A stretch of 64,000 bases of DNA from Paraphysomonas bandaiensis. Its lineage: Eukaryota; Chrysophyceae. Where the stretch lies: contig CBFFRP010000287.1 in the NCBI GenBank assembly GCA_965644295.1, positions 62,001 to 126,000 on the forward strand, in the 5' to 3' direction. Below the pieces are notes generated by a model, which made no database searches, was not told the DNA's origin, and saw nothing but the letters and a program-made list of their open reading frames with translations. A program made the translations under genes and the position numbers. How positions within the stretch are numbered: the first letter of the stretch is position 1; each line of letters begins with the position of its first letter. Of this stretch, positions 34,291 through 45,024 are shown one piece after another.

Positions 34291-34563
34291 AATAAATAAA
34301 AAATACATTATTAGCACCACCATGCAACGACGAAATATTAGCAAAATTAAACATTTTTCTTCCATTTCCCTCTGGGAATTAGTATTAGAAAGAATTGGAT
34401 GTCTTCCACGCGGGGGTAAGTATCACCTTTCCAAATAATATAGTATATAGGTATATAGCATAGAGCTGTTGTGGAATAGAGGGAAATGGAAGTAAAATGT
34501 TTAATTTTGCTAATATTTCGTCGTTGCATGGTGGTGCTAATAATGTATTTCTTATTTATTGTG
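34288..34563. mobile_element. fold-back inverted-repeat element
   Basis: Starts CACAATAAATAAAAAATACA and ends with the near reverse complement TAATGTATTTCTTATTTATT then GTG. Arms of about 85 bp (34288-34375 and 34478-34563) are almost perfectly complementary (AACGACGAAATATTAGCAAA against its reverse complement at 34510-34530), around a ~100-bp centre. It could form a long hairpin. It abuts the hAT end exactly at 34288. No coding capacity. Confidence 0.8.
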
Positions 34564-34801
34564 CGCTCGAATGTAATCACACGAGTTGAATGTTTCCAGC
34601 TTGTCACAAAAAGTATAATACGTGGTACATAGTGACTTGTCCACCAAAGAGTATCACATTATCAATAACTTTAAATTACACCATTTATAGGCAACTTTCT
34701 CATTTGCCAATATATTTTAAAAACACATTGCTGAGAATTGCATATATGGTATTCTTTCCGCACCAAGAAAACTGCAAGTGTTATCCACTTCCAATGTTTA
34801 A
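34564..34801. other. short spacer
   Basis: About 240 bp between the fold-back element and the 3' end of the Ntn-hydrolase gene. Nothing recognised. Confidence 0.35.
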
Positions 34802-36986
34802 CTAGACACCATTCCACAAGTCTTGGAGAGAATACTTGAGGTAGGGGCGGTTATAAGCTTTCCACTGGCTGGTATCCCCGCCTTCCGGCCCATATTCACC
34901 AGCCGCATTTATTCTGCCAATGCTGAATATCATGGACGGGGTCGATCCAAAGTCGTATCTGCATTACAGATAAACAGATCAGCATTGTAATAGGCACCAA
35001 ACAATTGAAACTAGTACAAGACATACTGTCAATTCAAGTAAGAGCCACGCAAAATAACTACGACAACAAGTGGTACGACAAGAGCACGATTCGACAGGGA
35101 CTCACACAGCAATATGTAGATCTCCAGTGCGATGGTACTGAACAACTACAGGAACAGATTCTAGAGTAATGTTCCCATAGTGATCACCCAGCACTTGGGG
35201 TAAAGACGGGTCATCAGAAGGTTGCGCATGCTTGTCGACATACACCAGGTTCTCGTAGTATGGTTGGTTGGTCATTGAAGGCATTGTTTTATCGTTATAC
35301 GGTACAGCCGAGGCCTGCGAAAGATTATACACGAATTCAAGTGAGCATGTCGTATGGCTATCAGTCATATACAACTTTTATATATACCCCATTATAAGAC
35401 CACAAAATTTTTACAATCCAAGTATTGACGTACACCTAGAAGTGCTGATTGTGTAGGTATGACATCAACGAATTACCTGCTGGTAACCCACAATATCCAT
35501 GGCCTGTGAAGAATAATCTCCAACACCAACCCATATTCCCCATGTCCTAGGGACACTTTGCATGTAGGTCTCAGCTGCAGTTCTTGAGTCGCTGGACTCA
35601 AGTATATCTCGGAGGACAAATACATCAGGTTCGCCAGTGTAACTTCCAGAAGGGTCACTTCCTTCGGAGTTGTACCACACCTACATTGTCATAACTAATA
35701 TGAGACTAGATATACTATACACGATGGTTAGAGCCTATGGGACACACATTCCATAACTCCAATTACTACACATGCAATAAGTGAACTGAAAATACTTCTG
35801 CACCTTCTCTGATACACCGACTCCTTTTTCTGAAACACCAGTAATAACCCCTGCAAATCCTGGGAAGGTCAAGGAAGTGAATGCTTGAGCAGTAGACTCA
35901 GGATTGCGGTATGTCGCTAAAACAGTGTAGTTAGCGAACGGACCTCCGCCGAAGTCCAGAGCGCGCAACTGTGTAACACCAATATGTTACATTGTTTAAA
36001 CGACGTAATGCGAAATAGCCTATTCGACCGACCTCCAACATACCATAAATAGACAAATACATTTTTGAAAGTGAATATTTTGGTATAACTTCACTGCTAA
36101 AGTACCTGGATGAGAGTGCCTGTGGGGGTGGCCTTTCCCCATGCACCCATAGCGGTACATGCCATACGAATAAGCTCTGGAAACATGTTAACGCGCTTCA
36201 CATGGGCTGCAACCTCAGTAGCGTTGCACTTGGCGCCTAGGGATGCACACACTCCATCGCCAATTGCATCCATCTCCTCAATCAAGTAGCTGCAACACAA
36301 TTAATATTAATCACTATCGCACGGCGTTACATAGAGGTTGGATGAGAAGTGGTCAGAAATACACATACAGTTGTGAAATCTATGTCGCTCTGATACCATG
36401 GCGTGCCCAATGAAATCCTACCTGGGAATATATTGGAGTTCACTCTGGTACACCCACTCCAGAGCAGCGTCCAGAGTAGCAGGCAATCCTGCAGCAATCT
36501 TAATCTGAACTGCATGCAGGATCTCCCGAAGTGGCTCGGGTACTTCGCTCAGATCGATACCCATTACTGCATCAATGCAGTACTTATTGAGTGCAAATTC
36601 TGCAAATTGTATGATCTCTTTCGCCAAGAGGTAGCCATGAGCATATCCTCTCTCATAAGTGCTGCCCACAAGATCAAGTCTGTATATTCCCACGTTGTCC
36701 TCCGATCCATCCGCAGAGTTTACGAATGGCACATTTACAATAGCAAGTTTACTCTTTTCCACTGATTTTGTCCATTGCTGTATATAAAATAATATCAGAT
36801 GTAACAATATATAGTCGCCATTGGACGTACTGTGTAAGGCTGAGGATCAAATGTTGGAGGGGGGATATCATAGGCGGTCTGTCCAGCAACAGAAGCTGCC
36901 AAGAATACAATACCAATAAGACCAATCATTGTAAACCACCTTCTTGTGTAACAATAATTAGGAATAATGGTGAATAATGGTGACAT
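34802..36986 (-). CDS. secreted Ntn hydrolase, C45 / acid-ceramidase-like (DCD1-type)
   Basis: Seven minus-strand exons: 36986-36831, 36777-36422, 36289-36106, 35968-35804, 35680-35477, 35314-35106 and 34958-34802. They join in frame to 476 residues. A hydrophobic signal or anchor (MIGLIGIVFLAASVAG) lies at residues about 20-35; a second in-frame ATG at this point could be the real start. The chain has GSTYERGYAHGYLLA, the probable nucleophile Cys at about residue 215 (MACTAMGAW), then RALDFGGGPF, FPGFAGVITGVSEKGVGVSEK and near the end GDLHIAVYDFGS. These fit the acyl-CoA:6-APA acyltransferase/acid-ceramidase-like group, self-processed amide hydrolases of lysosome or secretory route; Dictyostelium DCD1 proteins are the closest I recall. 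Substrate is not predictable here. Confidence 0.82.
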
Positions 36987-37312
36987 GGTGTGGGAGAGTA
37001 CTCTATACTGCTGTATACTATACATATACTGTAGCATTGGACCACACTTGTTGACCAGTTTCTCTTGGGATGGTATACAGTGTACTACATATGTATGCGC
37101 AGAATACGTAGCGGTGTAGAGCTGTGATGATTGTACGTATGCGGTATGCCATACACTCCACTGCTGTGATATGAGTGCAAACCATGAAAAAATACTCTGC
37201 TGAAGTGTGAGTGATGGCTGTATATGTATGTCTATATGTTACATGTACATGTGCGGCATAGAGTTATTTGTTTGTGCTAATTCCATAATTTGCTCCAGAA
37301 TTTATTTCTCTT
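36987..37312. promoter_or_regulatory. divergent promoter region, Ntn hydrolase / bL27m
   Basis: 326 bp between two divergent start codons, the only space for both promoters. It contains TATACT/TATACAG-rich stretches (about 37005-37035) but no confident core element. Confidence 0.4.
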
Positions 37313-37775
37313 ATGGCATTTGTTGCGTCTAGACGACTGCCGGCAAGCTTCACTCATGCTTCCCAGATAGTTCGCTTCGCCACGAAGTTAGCCGGAGGTA
37401 AATATAAATAGAAACCACCGTGTGCCTTATTAACTTTATGTATAGGTACCACCAATAATGGCAGAGACTCCGTTGGGAAGCGGTTGGGAGTTAAAAAACT
37501 TGGAGGGTATGATTATGATATACGATTATCGCAAAATTAATAACCCCATTGCTTGCAGTCATGAAGTGATAGCTGGGAATATTATTGTAAGACAAAGGGG
37601 GAGGAAGTATCATCCAGGGAAAAACTGTGGCATTGGTAGAGATTATACTTTGTATGCATTAACAGATGGGTGGGTGAAGTTTATATATGACCCAAAGATT
37701 CGCCGCCAAACCGTCCATGTGACCGATGTCAATCCTCACAACCATCCGAAAAAAGTTGAAGTTGTAAGTGAATGA
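37313..37775 (+). CDS. MRPL27: mitochondrial ribosomal protein bL27m
   Basis: Three exons, 37313-37397, 37446-37506 and 37559-37775, with 48- and 52-nt introns, encode 120 residues. The N-terminus ([11 protein letters not shown]...) is basic and Ser/Ala-rich, a likely mitochondrial presequence. Next comes the bL27 signature: [20 protein letters not shown], then [18 protein letters not shown] and [18 protein letters not shown]. bL27 lies at the peptidyl-transferase centre of bacterial-type ribosomes. Length and order are normal for the family with a transit peptide and a ~30-residue C-terminal extension ([13 protein letters not shown]). Confidence 0.93.
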
Positions 37776-38519
37776 TTTCTATGTATTCTAGAGATATCTT
37801 TTTTGCATGGAGTACTACTCTGACGATGTAGTTCAATTACTCTCCCTATGTTCTTGTGTACGTTGAGGTAGTTAGTCGTGCTGTGTGGCTGGGTGCGACT
37901 ACGTTTTGAGATCTACGTAAATACTCTCTAGTGGTGTAGTTATTTACAGTTTTGTAGCACAATCACTCTGTAGTTGTCAGATCCTTGCCTTTTAAACTAG
38001 ATGGGAGGAGTACAATTAGTTTGATGTCCTGATAACACCCAATGCTACGAAGATGAAGTTAATATATGAAGCTCAATATATAGATATATAGAATATGCTG
38101 ATGTAGTGTAGCAAAGACTTGCCTATTTACAAAGGATTTGTGCCTCATAATTTAGAAAACTTTTACTAGAAACACAACCAGGGGAGTCTGAGCTTCACCA
38201 AGTGTTATATTGATGAGGTTGATGCCCCCTTAAATGTGGAGAGACATGATAATATACAATATACTCGAGTGTCCACACATAAACATTGCAAGTATCTAAA
38301 ATTAAAGTATATAACCAGATGTTTTGCTCCATTCTTTGTTTTGTAACGTATGAGCAGGGGACACCATAGAAGACCAAGATTGTCGAAACCTATTAAGTTG
38401 CTATATTTATTGGTTAGTACAGAATGCCATATAATATATAATCCAGCCCGCGTAGATATATTGTGTGGTGTGAGATGGTATCTTAGACAGTCACAGTGTG
38501 TAATCAATGGATATAAGAA
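37776..38519. other. spacer downstream of bL27m
   Basis: About 740 bp, A/T-rich. Overlapping minus-strand frames at 38195-38507 lack features. No gene called. Confidence 0.4.
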
Positions 38520-38635
38520 CGACTAGGTTGAATACCAAAGTTGGCTAGGTTGAGTCATTTATTACTTTGACTAGGTTATTCCACCAAAAATAGCGTGACT
38601 AGGTAATTCAACCAATTCGACTAGGTTGAATAGTA
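38520..38635. repeat. short interspersed GACTAGGTTGAAT motif array
   Basis: GACTAGGTTGAAT or a one- to three-base variant occurs five times in about 115 bp (near 38521, 38543, 38569, 38598 and 38618), with ATTCAACC-type complements between them (for example AATTCAACCAATTCGACTAG). Spacing is irregular, 20-30 bp. Function unknown. Confidence 0.6.
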
Positions 38636-38679
38636 TTTCCCAAAAAGACAACATCACCATATCCCACTTTAGCTTAGGA

Positions 38680-39085
38680 ATTCCCTCAACAAAGTTGGAC
38701 TCGCACAGTTTCGTGGTGTTCTAAGGGATAAGTACCGGGAATATTTATCTGGGAAACTAACGTAAGTCGCATATACAGTCAGCAGATAACGTTCTGCTCA
38801 ATCATAGCCATATGCTTGTGAGGTACAAGGGACACTAATTAGTGTCGCTTGTGCAGATGTCTTTGAGTCCTGACGAATAAACAGGCATTCGGGTGCTTAC
38901 TGAAGTCAAGTATCGGATTATTCAACTTAAGGACAGAGAGAAAAAGTGGTGGCACCTTGGTGCTTGCGGTGACGCACAGGCAGCTTTCGTAGCGCCAAAG
39001 AGTAGGATATCAGAGTTAAGCACTACTTAGTTAAATTATCTTGCAAAATTACTTCTGAAACTTATACGCCTATTGCTAGTAAACT
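38680..39085 (+). mobile_element. SINE-like retroposon, copy E
   Basis: A 406-bp copy of the family between direct repeats ACTTTAGCTTAGGA at 38666-38679 and 39086-39099, a perfect 14-bp target-site duplication. It starts ATTCCCTCAACAAAGTTGGA and ends ACGCCTATTGCTAGTAAACT. The middle CATCCGGG block is reduced. Confidence 0.75.
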
Positions 39086-39099
39086 ACTTTAGCTTAGGA

Positions 39100-39541
39100 T
39101 ATAAATATTGATCAGTCTCTTGCGACGAAGTCCGGTGAAGATTCACAGTCTCTTTAAAATCACGGGCGTTCCTGTTCCCTATAAATAACTGAATTTCTAT
39201 CTAAAAGGTGACTAGTGTAATAAGTCCAATCCCATATTTTATAAATATGATTTACTTCAAGTATATTGACTAGATACAAATATATATATACTCTCTGTCT
39301 CTGGTCTAAATCCTTCTTATAGCATTGAGAACACTAGTGAATATAGACGGAAACTCGAAATTGCAGATATCATGACTAATATAGCAGCTGAACTTGAACA
39401 AAGCATTCATGCGTGAACTTGCATAGTAATATGATATACGTAATATATATTACCATATCACGACATAAAAACGAGGCTTGAATATACAATATCTTTTCAT
39501 TACATCACAACTGGAATATAGTAGTCAACAATGCACAGTTT
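39100..39541. other. spacer before ArfGAP 3' end
   Basis: About 440 bp, A/T-rich; probably includes the ArfGAP 3' UTR. Nothing else recognised. Confidence 0.35.
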
Positions 39542-40111
39542 TCACAGCCCGAATTCAGAAAAAAAATCAGGAGCAGTTGTGACTGCAGGCATACTTCCTA
39601 AATCTAATAAATCTAAATCTGTATCTGAATTGTCAAAGCTAATTAAATCTTGTTCTGCAATTTTAGCATCCGCTGCCTGCGATATCGTTGCAGCTTCGGA
39701 CTGGCGAGGTGAAAATTTCAGTAACTCGTACTTATCGCGAATAAATTCTCTCCACACCTCATCACTTGCTTCGGCTGAAGGACGATTATTATCTCCTCCG
39801 TATAAATCTCGAGCTTTGGCGTTTCCTTTCAATCGCATCTGCTCGAGTTCATCGGGGCCCCAGAGATAGGTTCCAGTACATCCCTTGGGAACAGAGATAT
39901 GAGTACCCAATCCTCTGTGGAGGGCCCCACAACGTAAACAAAGAAACACCCCTAAGTTTACAGATGCCCAAACTGTCCCTTCCGAAGCACAGTCAGCACA
40001 TAAGCGATTCTCTGGGAGTTTCCGCAGTTTGTTTAGTTCAGCTTTGAAGGTGCGTTCGTTCTGCTCAATATAAGATTTCTTATATTCGTGACCTAGCTTA
40101 GATTTCCACAT
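39542..40111 (-). CDS. ArfGAP domain protein (SMAP-like)
   Basis: Single exon, ATG at 40111, 189 residues. The ArfGAP zinc finger CADCASEGTVWASVNLGVFL followed by CLRC has the CX2CX16CX2C spacing. It is followed by the catalytic-arginine region LHRGLGTHIS with the conserved Arg. ArfGAPs stimulate GTP hydrolysis on ARF GTPases during vesicle coat cycling. The short C-terminal tail contains LISFD, which fits the clathrin-box pattern L-phi-x-phi-D/E. The protein is short compared with animal SMAPs (about 430-470 residues). An upstream TTG-started extension of 18 residues is not used. Confidence 0.9.
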   Translation of the reverse strand: MWKSKLGHEYKKSYIEQNERTFKAELNKLRKLPENRLCADCASEGTVWASVNLGVFLCLRCGALHRGLGTHISVPKGCTGTYLWGPDELEQMRLKGNAKARDLYGGDNNRPSAEASDEVWREFIRDKYELLKFSPRQSEAATISQAADAKIAEQDLISFDNSDTDLDLLDLGSMPAVTTAPDFFSEFGL

Positions 40112-41335
40112 GTTAGTAAGAATCTTGATATTTAGATGTAATATATGAGCACAAATCGTTATCAATTTATGTGTGATTGAGACAATGGATGAGCGGTTGA
40201 GTGCAGTGTGGCGTCACAGTTCTGTGAATATCATGGGAAATTTCACCATATAAGATAATTCTACCCAATGAAATATCGTGTAGCTAATATAATTCGTCAA
40301 ATTTGAAGGTGGTTTTTTTGCACCAAATTTTCGAGGGTGAAATTACAGATACCGGAGTTTTTGTATAATCTACAGCAAAAAGTGTACCTTGTTGGTCTGT
40401 TGGTTGCATCCCTCGACGCATTGTCGTGCACAGAGTTGAAGTTGCTCTCATAGTATCTTGCACCATACATAGATACCATACCAGTATTGTCACAGCTTGC
40501 CGGACAATAATGCCACACCACTTGGTGCAAGGAATTCCAAGAAGCACAGTAAGTAGTGAGAGCATATGCAAAGTATACTCTTACGAATTTGGTTGACGGT
40601 TTCGTGAATGCATATGATTTCTGTCAATGATGTCATACAGGACTGGCGAATATTACGTGGGACCGCTAAATGTCTGTCCTGGCATTTGGATGAGTACTTA
40701 GACAGTTGTCGTTGTCAAATTCGTCTCCATATAGAACTGTATGTCACTCGCTCAACAACATGATTAAGATGACTCTCCATGACAACCATATGTGCCAATG
40801 TTGTCGAATGGATAATCTGAACAATGCAAATCAAATGGAGTACTCTGTCAGTGTGGCGAACGATCGTCGTCGAGTTTTTTTTCCAATCCTCGGTTATAGC
40901 ATCTTAAGAGAATTATTCATGAGTAACTTGTACTAATACGGTACTAACACGATTGTATGCTTATTAGAAAGGATACCAATCGTGTTCTATTTTCTATGTT
41001 CGTAGTCGTTACTCTTTCGGAATGACACCATTAGTCAATGCTGCTTTATCGAAGGTACGAAAGAATCGCACAATTTATAATTTAAATTGTTAATAAAATG
41101 AATCCCAACATCTTTACAATACAAAAATATAGCAATAAATTATTATTATAGCGTGAACAACCGCCTTCTAAATCTGATTTGTTACAATTTGATACTACTA
41201 TATTAATAACTGGTAAACTAATCGAAAAACGTATAGGTCTGCTTACTCTTCCGTGAGGGTTAGTGGTATAAGAACCCTTTGTGTGATTAGTAAACGATAA
41301 TATTAAACGCATTATAAAATATGGAAGAATTAAAA
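40112..41335. other. spacer, no supported gene
   Basis: About 1.2 kb. A 95-codon minus-strand frame at 40284-40571 and a 76-codon plus-strand frame at 40706-40936 have no domain or splice-supported continuation. Left uncalled. Confidence 0.4.
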
Positions 41336-41520
41336 GTCCTATTATTAGCAATAGGCGTTAAAAATTTGCACCAGATTAGTAGCTAGATGGACAAACAAGT
41401 CAAGCTAGATAAGCATCTACCATATACCATTTACTAACTAATGTAAACTCTTATATCCTACTATTTAACGCTACGAGAATTGCTTGTGCATCGCCGCAAG
41501 CACCAAGGTGCAACCATTCT
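41336..41520 (-). mobile_element. SINE-like retroposon, copy F (5'-truncated)
   Basis: Read on the minus strand, this is the 3' ~185 bp of the family: GGTGCTTGCGGCGATGCACA, AGCGTTAAATAGTAGGATAT, then CGCCTATTGCTAATAATAGG. The 5' half is missing, as expected from incomplete reverse transcription. Confidence 0.65.
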
Positions 41521-42489
41521 TACTATATGATAGATGTGTATGTAGGGACGATGTACAACGTGCAGCATGACAAGTGAAAGCAGTGATATAAGTCAACTAC
41601 TACCACACGGGAAACGTGTACATATATTTTGTGCAATTTGCATCTGGGACTGCCTTATGTGCCTCACGGTAACCAGGGGAAACAGCAATATAACCTTTTG
41701 AGTTTGGCAATCTGGTGGCCTTCCCTTAGGCATTGTGGCTCGGAGGTATGTAGAGATGATGGTCTTGCAAAAGGTGTTGACCTACTGTGAAAAAGCGTCG
41801 GAATCGACTCTTTTGCTGACTTAGCCAGTAGCAGAGAACATATGGAAGAGAGTGAGTAGTTGGACACCAGTGGAATACGCGGGTTCTCTGGTGTATCCGA
41901 GAAGATTTACTTTTTCAAACAATAACAGGTTACATGACATTGGATATTAATTATTAATAAAAGTATGCTTATTGTTTACACAATTGAAAAAGGTTGAGGC
42001 ATTAACAAGATTCTGAGAATAAGTTTACATCACCAAAATTCAGTGCTCTATCTTCATTAATACTTCATAATGCGTTTAGGAATATTAAACATGAGATCTC
42101 TAACGCAGAAACAATAAAATATACATTTATCCTAGCATTCTGTTAGTATTTGGTTTCAACCTGTAAACTTTAGTGTCTGTTGAATTATCCTTGACCGTGA
42201 GGTTTGATGTAAAACACCTTTACTTTTTAGCATTCTACTTGTAAAAAGACGACGATTTTATACAATATGAGTTGCCGAATACTAAATTGTATGAAGTTAT
42301 TACACTGAAGTAATCTACATATGCTCTCGTTAGATGGCTACATTCTAGTTCTATGACTATATCACAGTAATAAAGCATAATGCTCCCATGAGGATAATGC
42401 AACTCTACAATGAAGTCCAGTTCTTCTTGGTATAAGAAGTGCACAATAAAATACTACATCAAAACTTCGAAGATGTATGAAACATAACT
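41521..42489. other. spacer, no supported gene
   Basis: About 970 bp. Minus-strand frames at 41664-41867 and 42235-42444 lack features. The end adjoining 42490 is presumably the 3' flank of the RNA-repair gene. Confidence 0.35.
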
Positions 42490-45024
42490 TTAATAACCTG
42501 AAATAGCTTTAACATTCGCTTGTACGCCACCTTTTGACCAAAACTCGTTTCCACTCAAAAAGTCTGGTCTCACTATTTTACCTCTATTCTCAAGCCACTG
42601 CGCATCTGCATCATTTGCCCTAATGTATACTCCTTCTACTGGTCCATCATAAAATATTGACGGCGAATTTACGAGGGCTCTAAGCTCTTCCATAGAACGA
42701 AAACTTTTGTGTGCAATTATTGGAATCAACGGCAGTGTGCATTGCTCCTTCTCAAGGTGGGCTTGCAATCGAGGTCGACTCCAGAACTTCTGTTCCAACC
42801 GATCATACAAGTCAAATATCACAAACCAGTCAGGCAGTCGCGTGTAGTGTATTGAATGGCGAGCATAAACCCACTCCCCGTAGAGAATATAACGATCAGA
42901 CTCGAGAACTCGCCAGAGCTCGTCTCCATGCTTGTGAAGCCATTTATCCAGATGTTTGAATTGCGCATGGTACTCAGAGGTAACAAAGTGGCTCCTATTC
43001 TGAGCACAGAGTCTACCGTTTCGAATACATAATCCCATATTAGCTCCATCAATTTTCTCCTCCACAAACACTTCTCGATTTAGAAACTTATCGGTCACTT
43101 CTCCTGTAGTCATTATCAAATCATCTCGTGTAGCGGATCCCAGATTGACAACATGTCGTGTACGAGGAAATTTAATAAGTCCTTCTTCCTCTGGAATAGT
43201 ACTAACAGGTGTGATATTACATCCCCACTCTCGCAATAGCGCATTGCAATCCTCAAAACTACTCACAGTGAGAACTTTATCGAATCCTTCCTCGACTGTC
43301 GGTTCTTCCAATGTTCCCGCAAGGCTGTCGATAATCCTTCCCCCTCCCCCCTGGCGAATGGTTGGATGTCCACATCGCCTAACGATTCTCCATCGGCACT
43401 CTTCTACAGACGCAGTAAACAGTACAGCCCATGCCTTGCGTTGATGTGCCAGAGCAAGCCACTCTTTTCTCTCTGTACGTGTGAGATTGCATCGATCCAA
43501 TATAACAGTGTGACCTCTGCGCTTGGACAGTAATCCAACTTTTTCTTCACAGTCTCTTCTACTAGACTCGTCCTGATTTGCGCGGTGAATATGATTCGGA
43601 TAGCACCGAGACAGTGCATCTGCAAAGGTTGATTTGCCACTGGACGGGTATCCCACTAGTATAATGACAGGAGGGAGTTTGAGTCCTGGTGGAGGCATGC
43701 AGTTATTCGTTGCAGTATTGTACTCTATCGCTGCTTGCTTTAAACATACTTCATACCAGTCACTCAAAAAGCTCTCCTGAGAAGAGCTTAGGATAGTTTT
43801 TCTGTGCTGAAGGCGGGAGATAGCGTCTACTCTCGAAATCGACTCACTCCACATTAAGCGGGCTACAAGTGCTGTAGCGGTTCGGCCAACCCCTCCTTGA
43901 CAGTGAATGCAAACAGATCCTACAGCATTCTCACATACTCTCATGATATCCTGCATTTGGGTAATAGTAGGAGGTGTACGGTCAACGACGTCGTAGAAAT
44001 GGTAGGCTAGTGGTAGATTACTGTAGATTCTGGGTAGAATTGGGTCCTCCATCAGAGTAATAACATCTGTGACCCCAACCGCAACCAAAGACTCGAAATA
44101 CTCCCGTCTATCCAAAATAGATGATCCACAGAGATTACTCGAGACGAAGCTGAAATTACGAGGCATATCTTTGTACGTGATGTCATATCGACCATCTTGG
44201 ACTATTTGGGTACTTGTGTAAAGACGTCTCAAACGATGGAACGGTTTCATACTGGTTATATTGTAATTCAGTGCACTACACACCAACTCCCCATAATCGG
44301 TCCTATCATTGGAAACATCATTTTCTGGAGGTAGGATTTTGCAGGAACCGGGACAGTCTGAAACCACTTGCTCCAAAATATCGTAACACACCTGCTTATC
44401 ACCGTGCTGTTCACACGCATACTTCGCCACATAGAATGCACCAAACAGATACCCCTCGTGCATTGCAAACTCTGCCATACTAGTATAGTGCAGTCGACCT
44501 CGCACAATGGCGCTACTAGGTGCAGAAAGAATCATTTCGATTGCCCTGCACAACTGCAATCTACAGTCACGTGGAGGGATGACTAGAGTGGAGAAATCCT
44601 TCCTCTCCTCATGACAATCACCACTATTGCTGAATCCGAGTGTTATATGAAAATCACACGGCCCAAGGCCATAGTTTCGTCGCAGTTTCTGAAGCTTTGG
44701 CGAGTAAATAACGACATGATGTGTGTCTTTAGTCGTTTCACCGACCCCCAAATCTATTAACTTAACCTGATGGACCGTCTCGTTAAGAATATCCACTGAA
44801 ACAGAAGGGATTTTCTTGAATTCCTGAGAGAAAATAACTGTTAAGTGGTGATTCTTTCCATCTCGAGTCAGTCGATTCATCCGGTGTGAAGCATATTTGT
44901 CGCTATCATCATATCCATGCACCCATTTCTCTGCTATTTCATCTATCTCTTGACCAAACAACGCTAAGCTACCTCGATGTTGCACGAAATGTAGTCTGCA
45001 ATTATCTGGGCGTGATTTATCCAT
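42490..45024 (-). CDS. four-domain RNA repair enzyme: 2H phosphoesterase - cysteine phosphatase - polynucleotide kinase - RNA ligase
   Basis: One uninterrupted exon, ATG at 45024, 844 residues (the frame stays open upstream to 45180 without an ATG, so a longer N-terminus is possible). Domain 1 (about 1-200) has two H-x-T motifs, HHLTVIF (60-62) and FHITLGF (126-128), of 2H phosphoesterases, which open 2',3'-cyclic phosphates. Domain 2 (about 290-430) has HCQGGVGRTAT, a CX5R dual-specificity phosphatase loop (Cys375, Arg381). Domain 3 (about 450-600) has the P-loop GYPSSGKST (Lys464) and fits 5'-OH polynucleotide kinases. Domain 4 (about 610-844) is a nucleotidyltransferase ligase: EEKIDGANMG (motif I, Lys657), LYGEWVYARHSIHY, VEGVYIR and GKIVRPDF. 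Together it could heal and seal broken or spliced RNA. Fungal Trl1 has ligase-kinase-CPDase instead. Confidence 0.88.
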   Translation of the reverse strand: MDKSRPDNCRLHFVQHRGSLALFGQEIDEIAEKWVHGYDDSDKYASHRMNRLTRDGKNHHLTVIFSQEFKKIPSVSVDILNETVHQVKLIDLGVGETTKDTHHVVIYSPKLQKLRRNYGLGPCDFHITLGFSNSGDCHEERKDFSTLVIPPRDCRLQLCRAIEMILSAPSSAIVRGRLHYTSMAEFAMHEGYLFGAFYVAKYACEQHGDKQVCYDILEQVVSDCPGSCKILPPENDVSNDRTDYGELVCSALNYNITSMKPFHRLRRLYTSTQIVQDGRYDITYKDMPRNFSFVSSNLCGSSILDRREYFESLVAVGVTDVITLMEDPILPRIYSNLPLAYHFYDVVDRTPPTITQMQDIMRVCENAVGSVCIHCQGGVGRTATALVARLMWSESISRVDAISRLQHRKTILSSSQESFLSDWYEVCLKQAAIEYNTATNNCMPPPGLKLPPVIILVGYPSSGKSTFADALSRCYPNHIHRANQDESSRRDCEEKVGLLSKRRGHTVILDRCNLTRTERKEWLALAHQRKAWAVLFTASVEECRWRIVRRCGHPTIRQGGGGRIIDSLAGTLEEPTVEEGFDKVLTVSSFEDCNALLREWGCNITPVSTIPEEEGLIKFPRTRHVVNLGSATRDDLIMTTGEVTDKFLNREVFVEEKIDGANMGLCIRNGRLCAQNRSHFVTSEYHAQFKHLDKWLHKHGDELWRVLESDRYILYGEWVYARHSIHYTRLPDWFVIFDLYDRLEQKFWSRPRLQAHLEKEQCTLPLIPIIAHKSFRSMEELRALVNSPSIFYDGPVEGVYIRANDADAQWLENRGKIVRPDFLSGNEFWSKGGVQANVKAISGY

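Noticed and set aside
40284-40571. 95-codon minus-strand frame
   Set aside because: No recognisable domain and two competing frames; no convincing splice partner was found.
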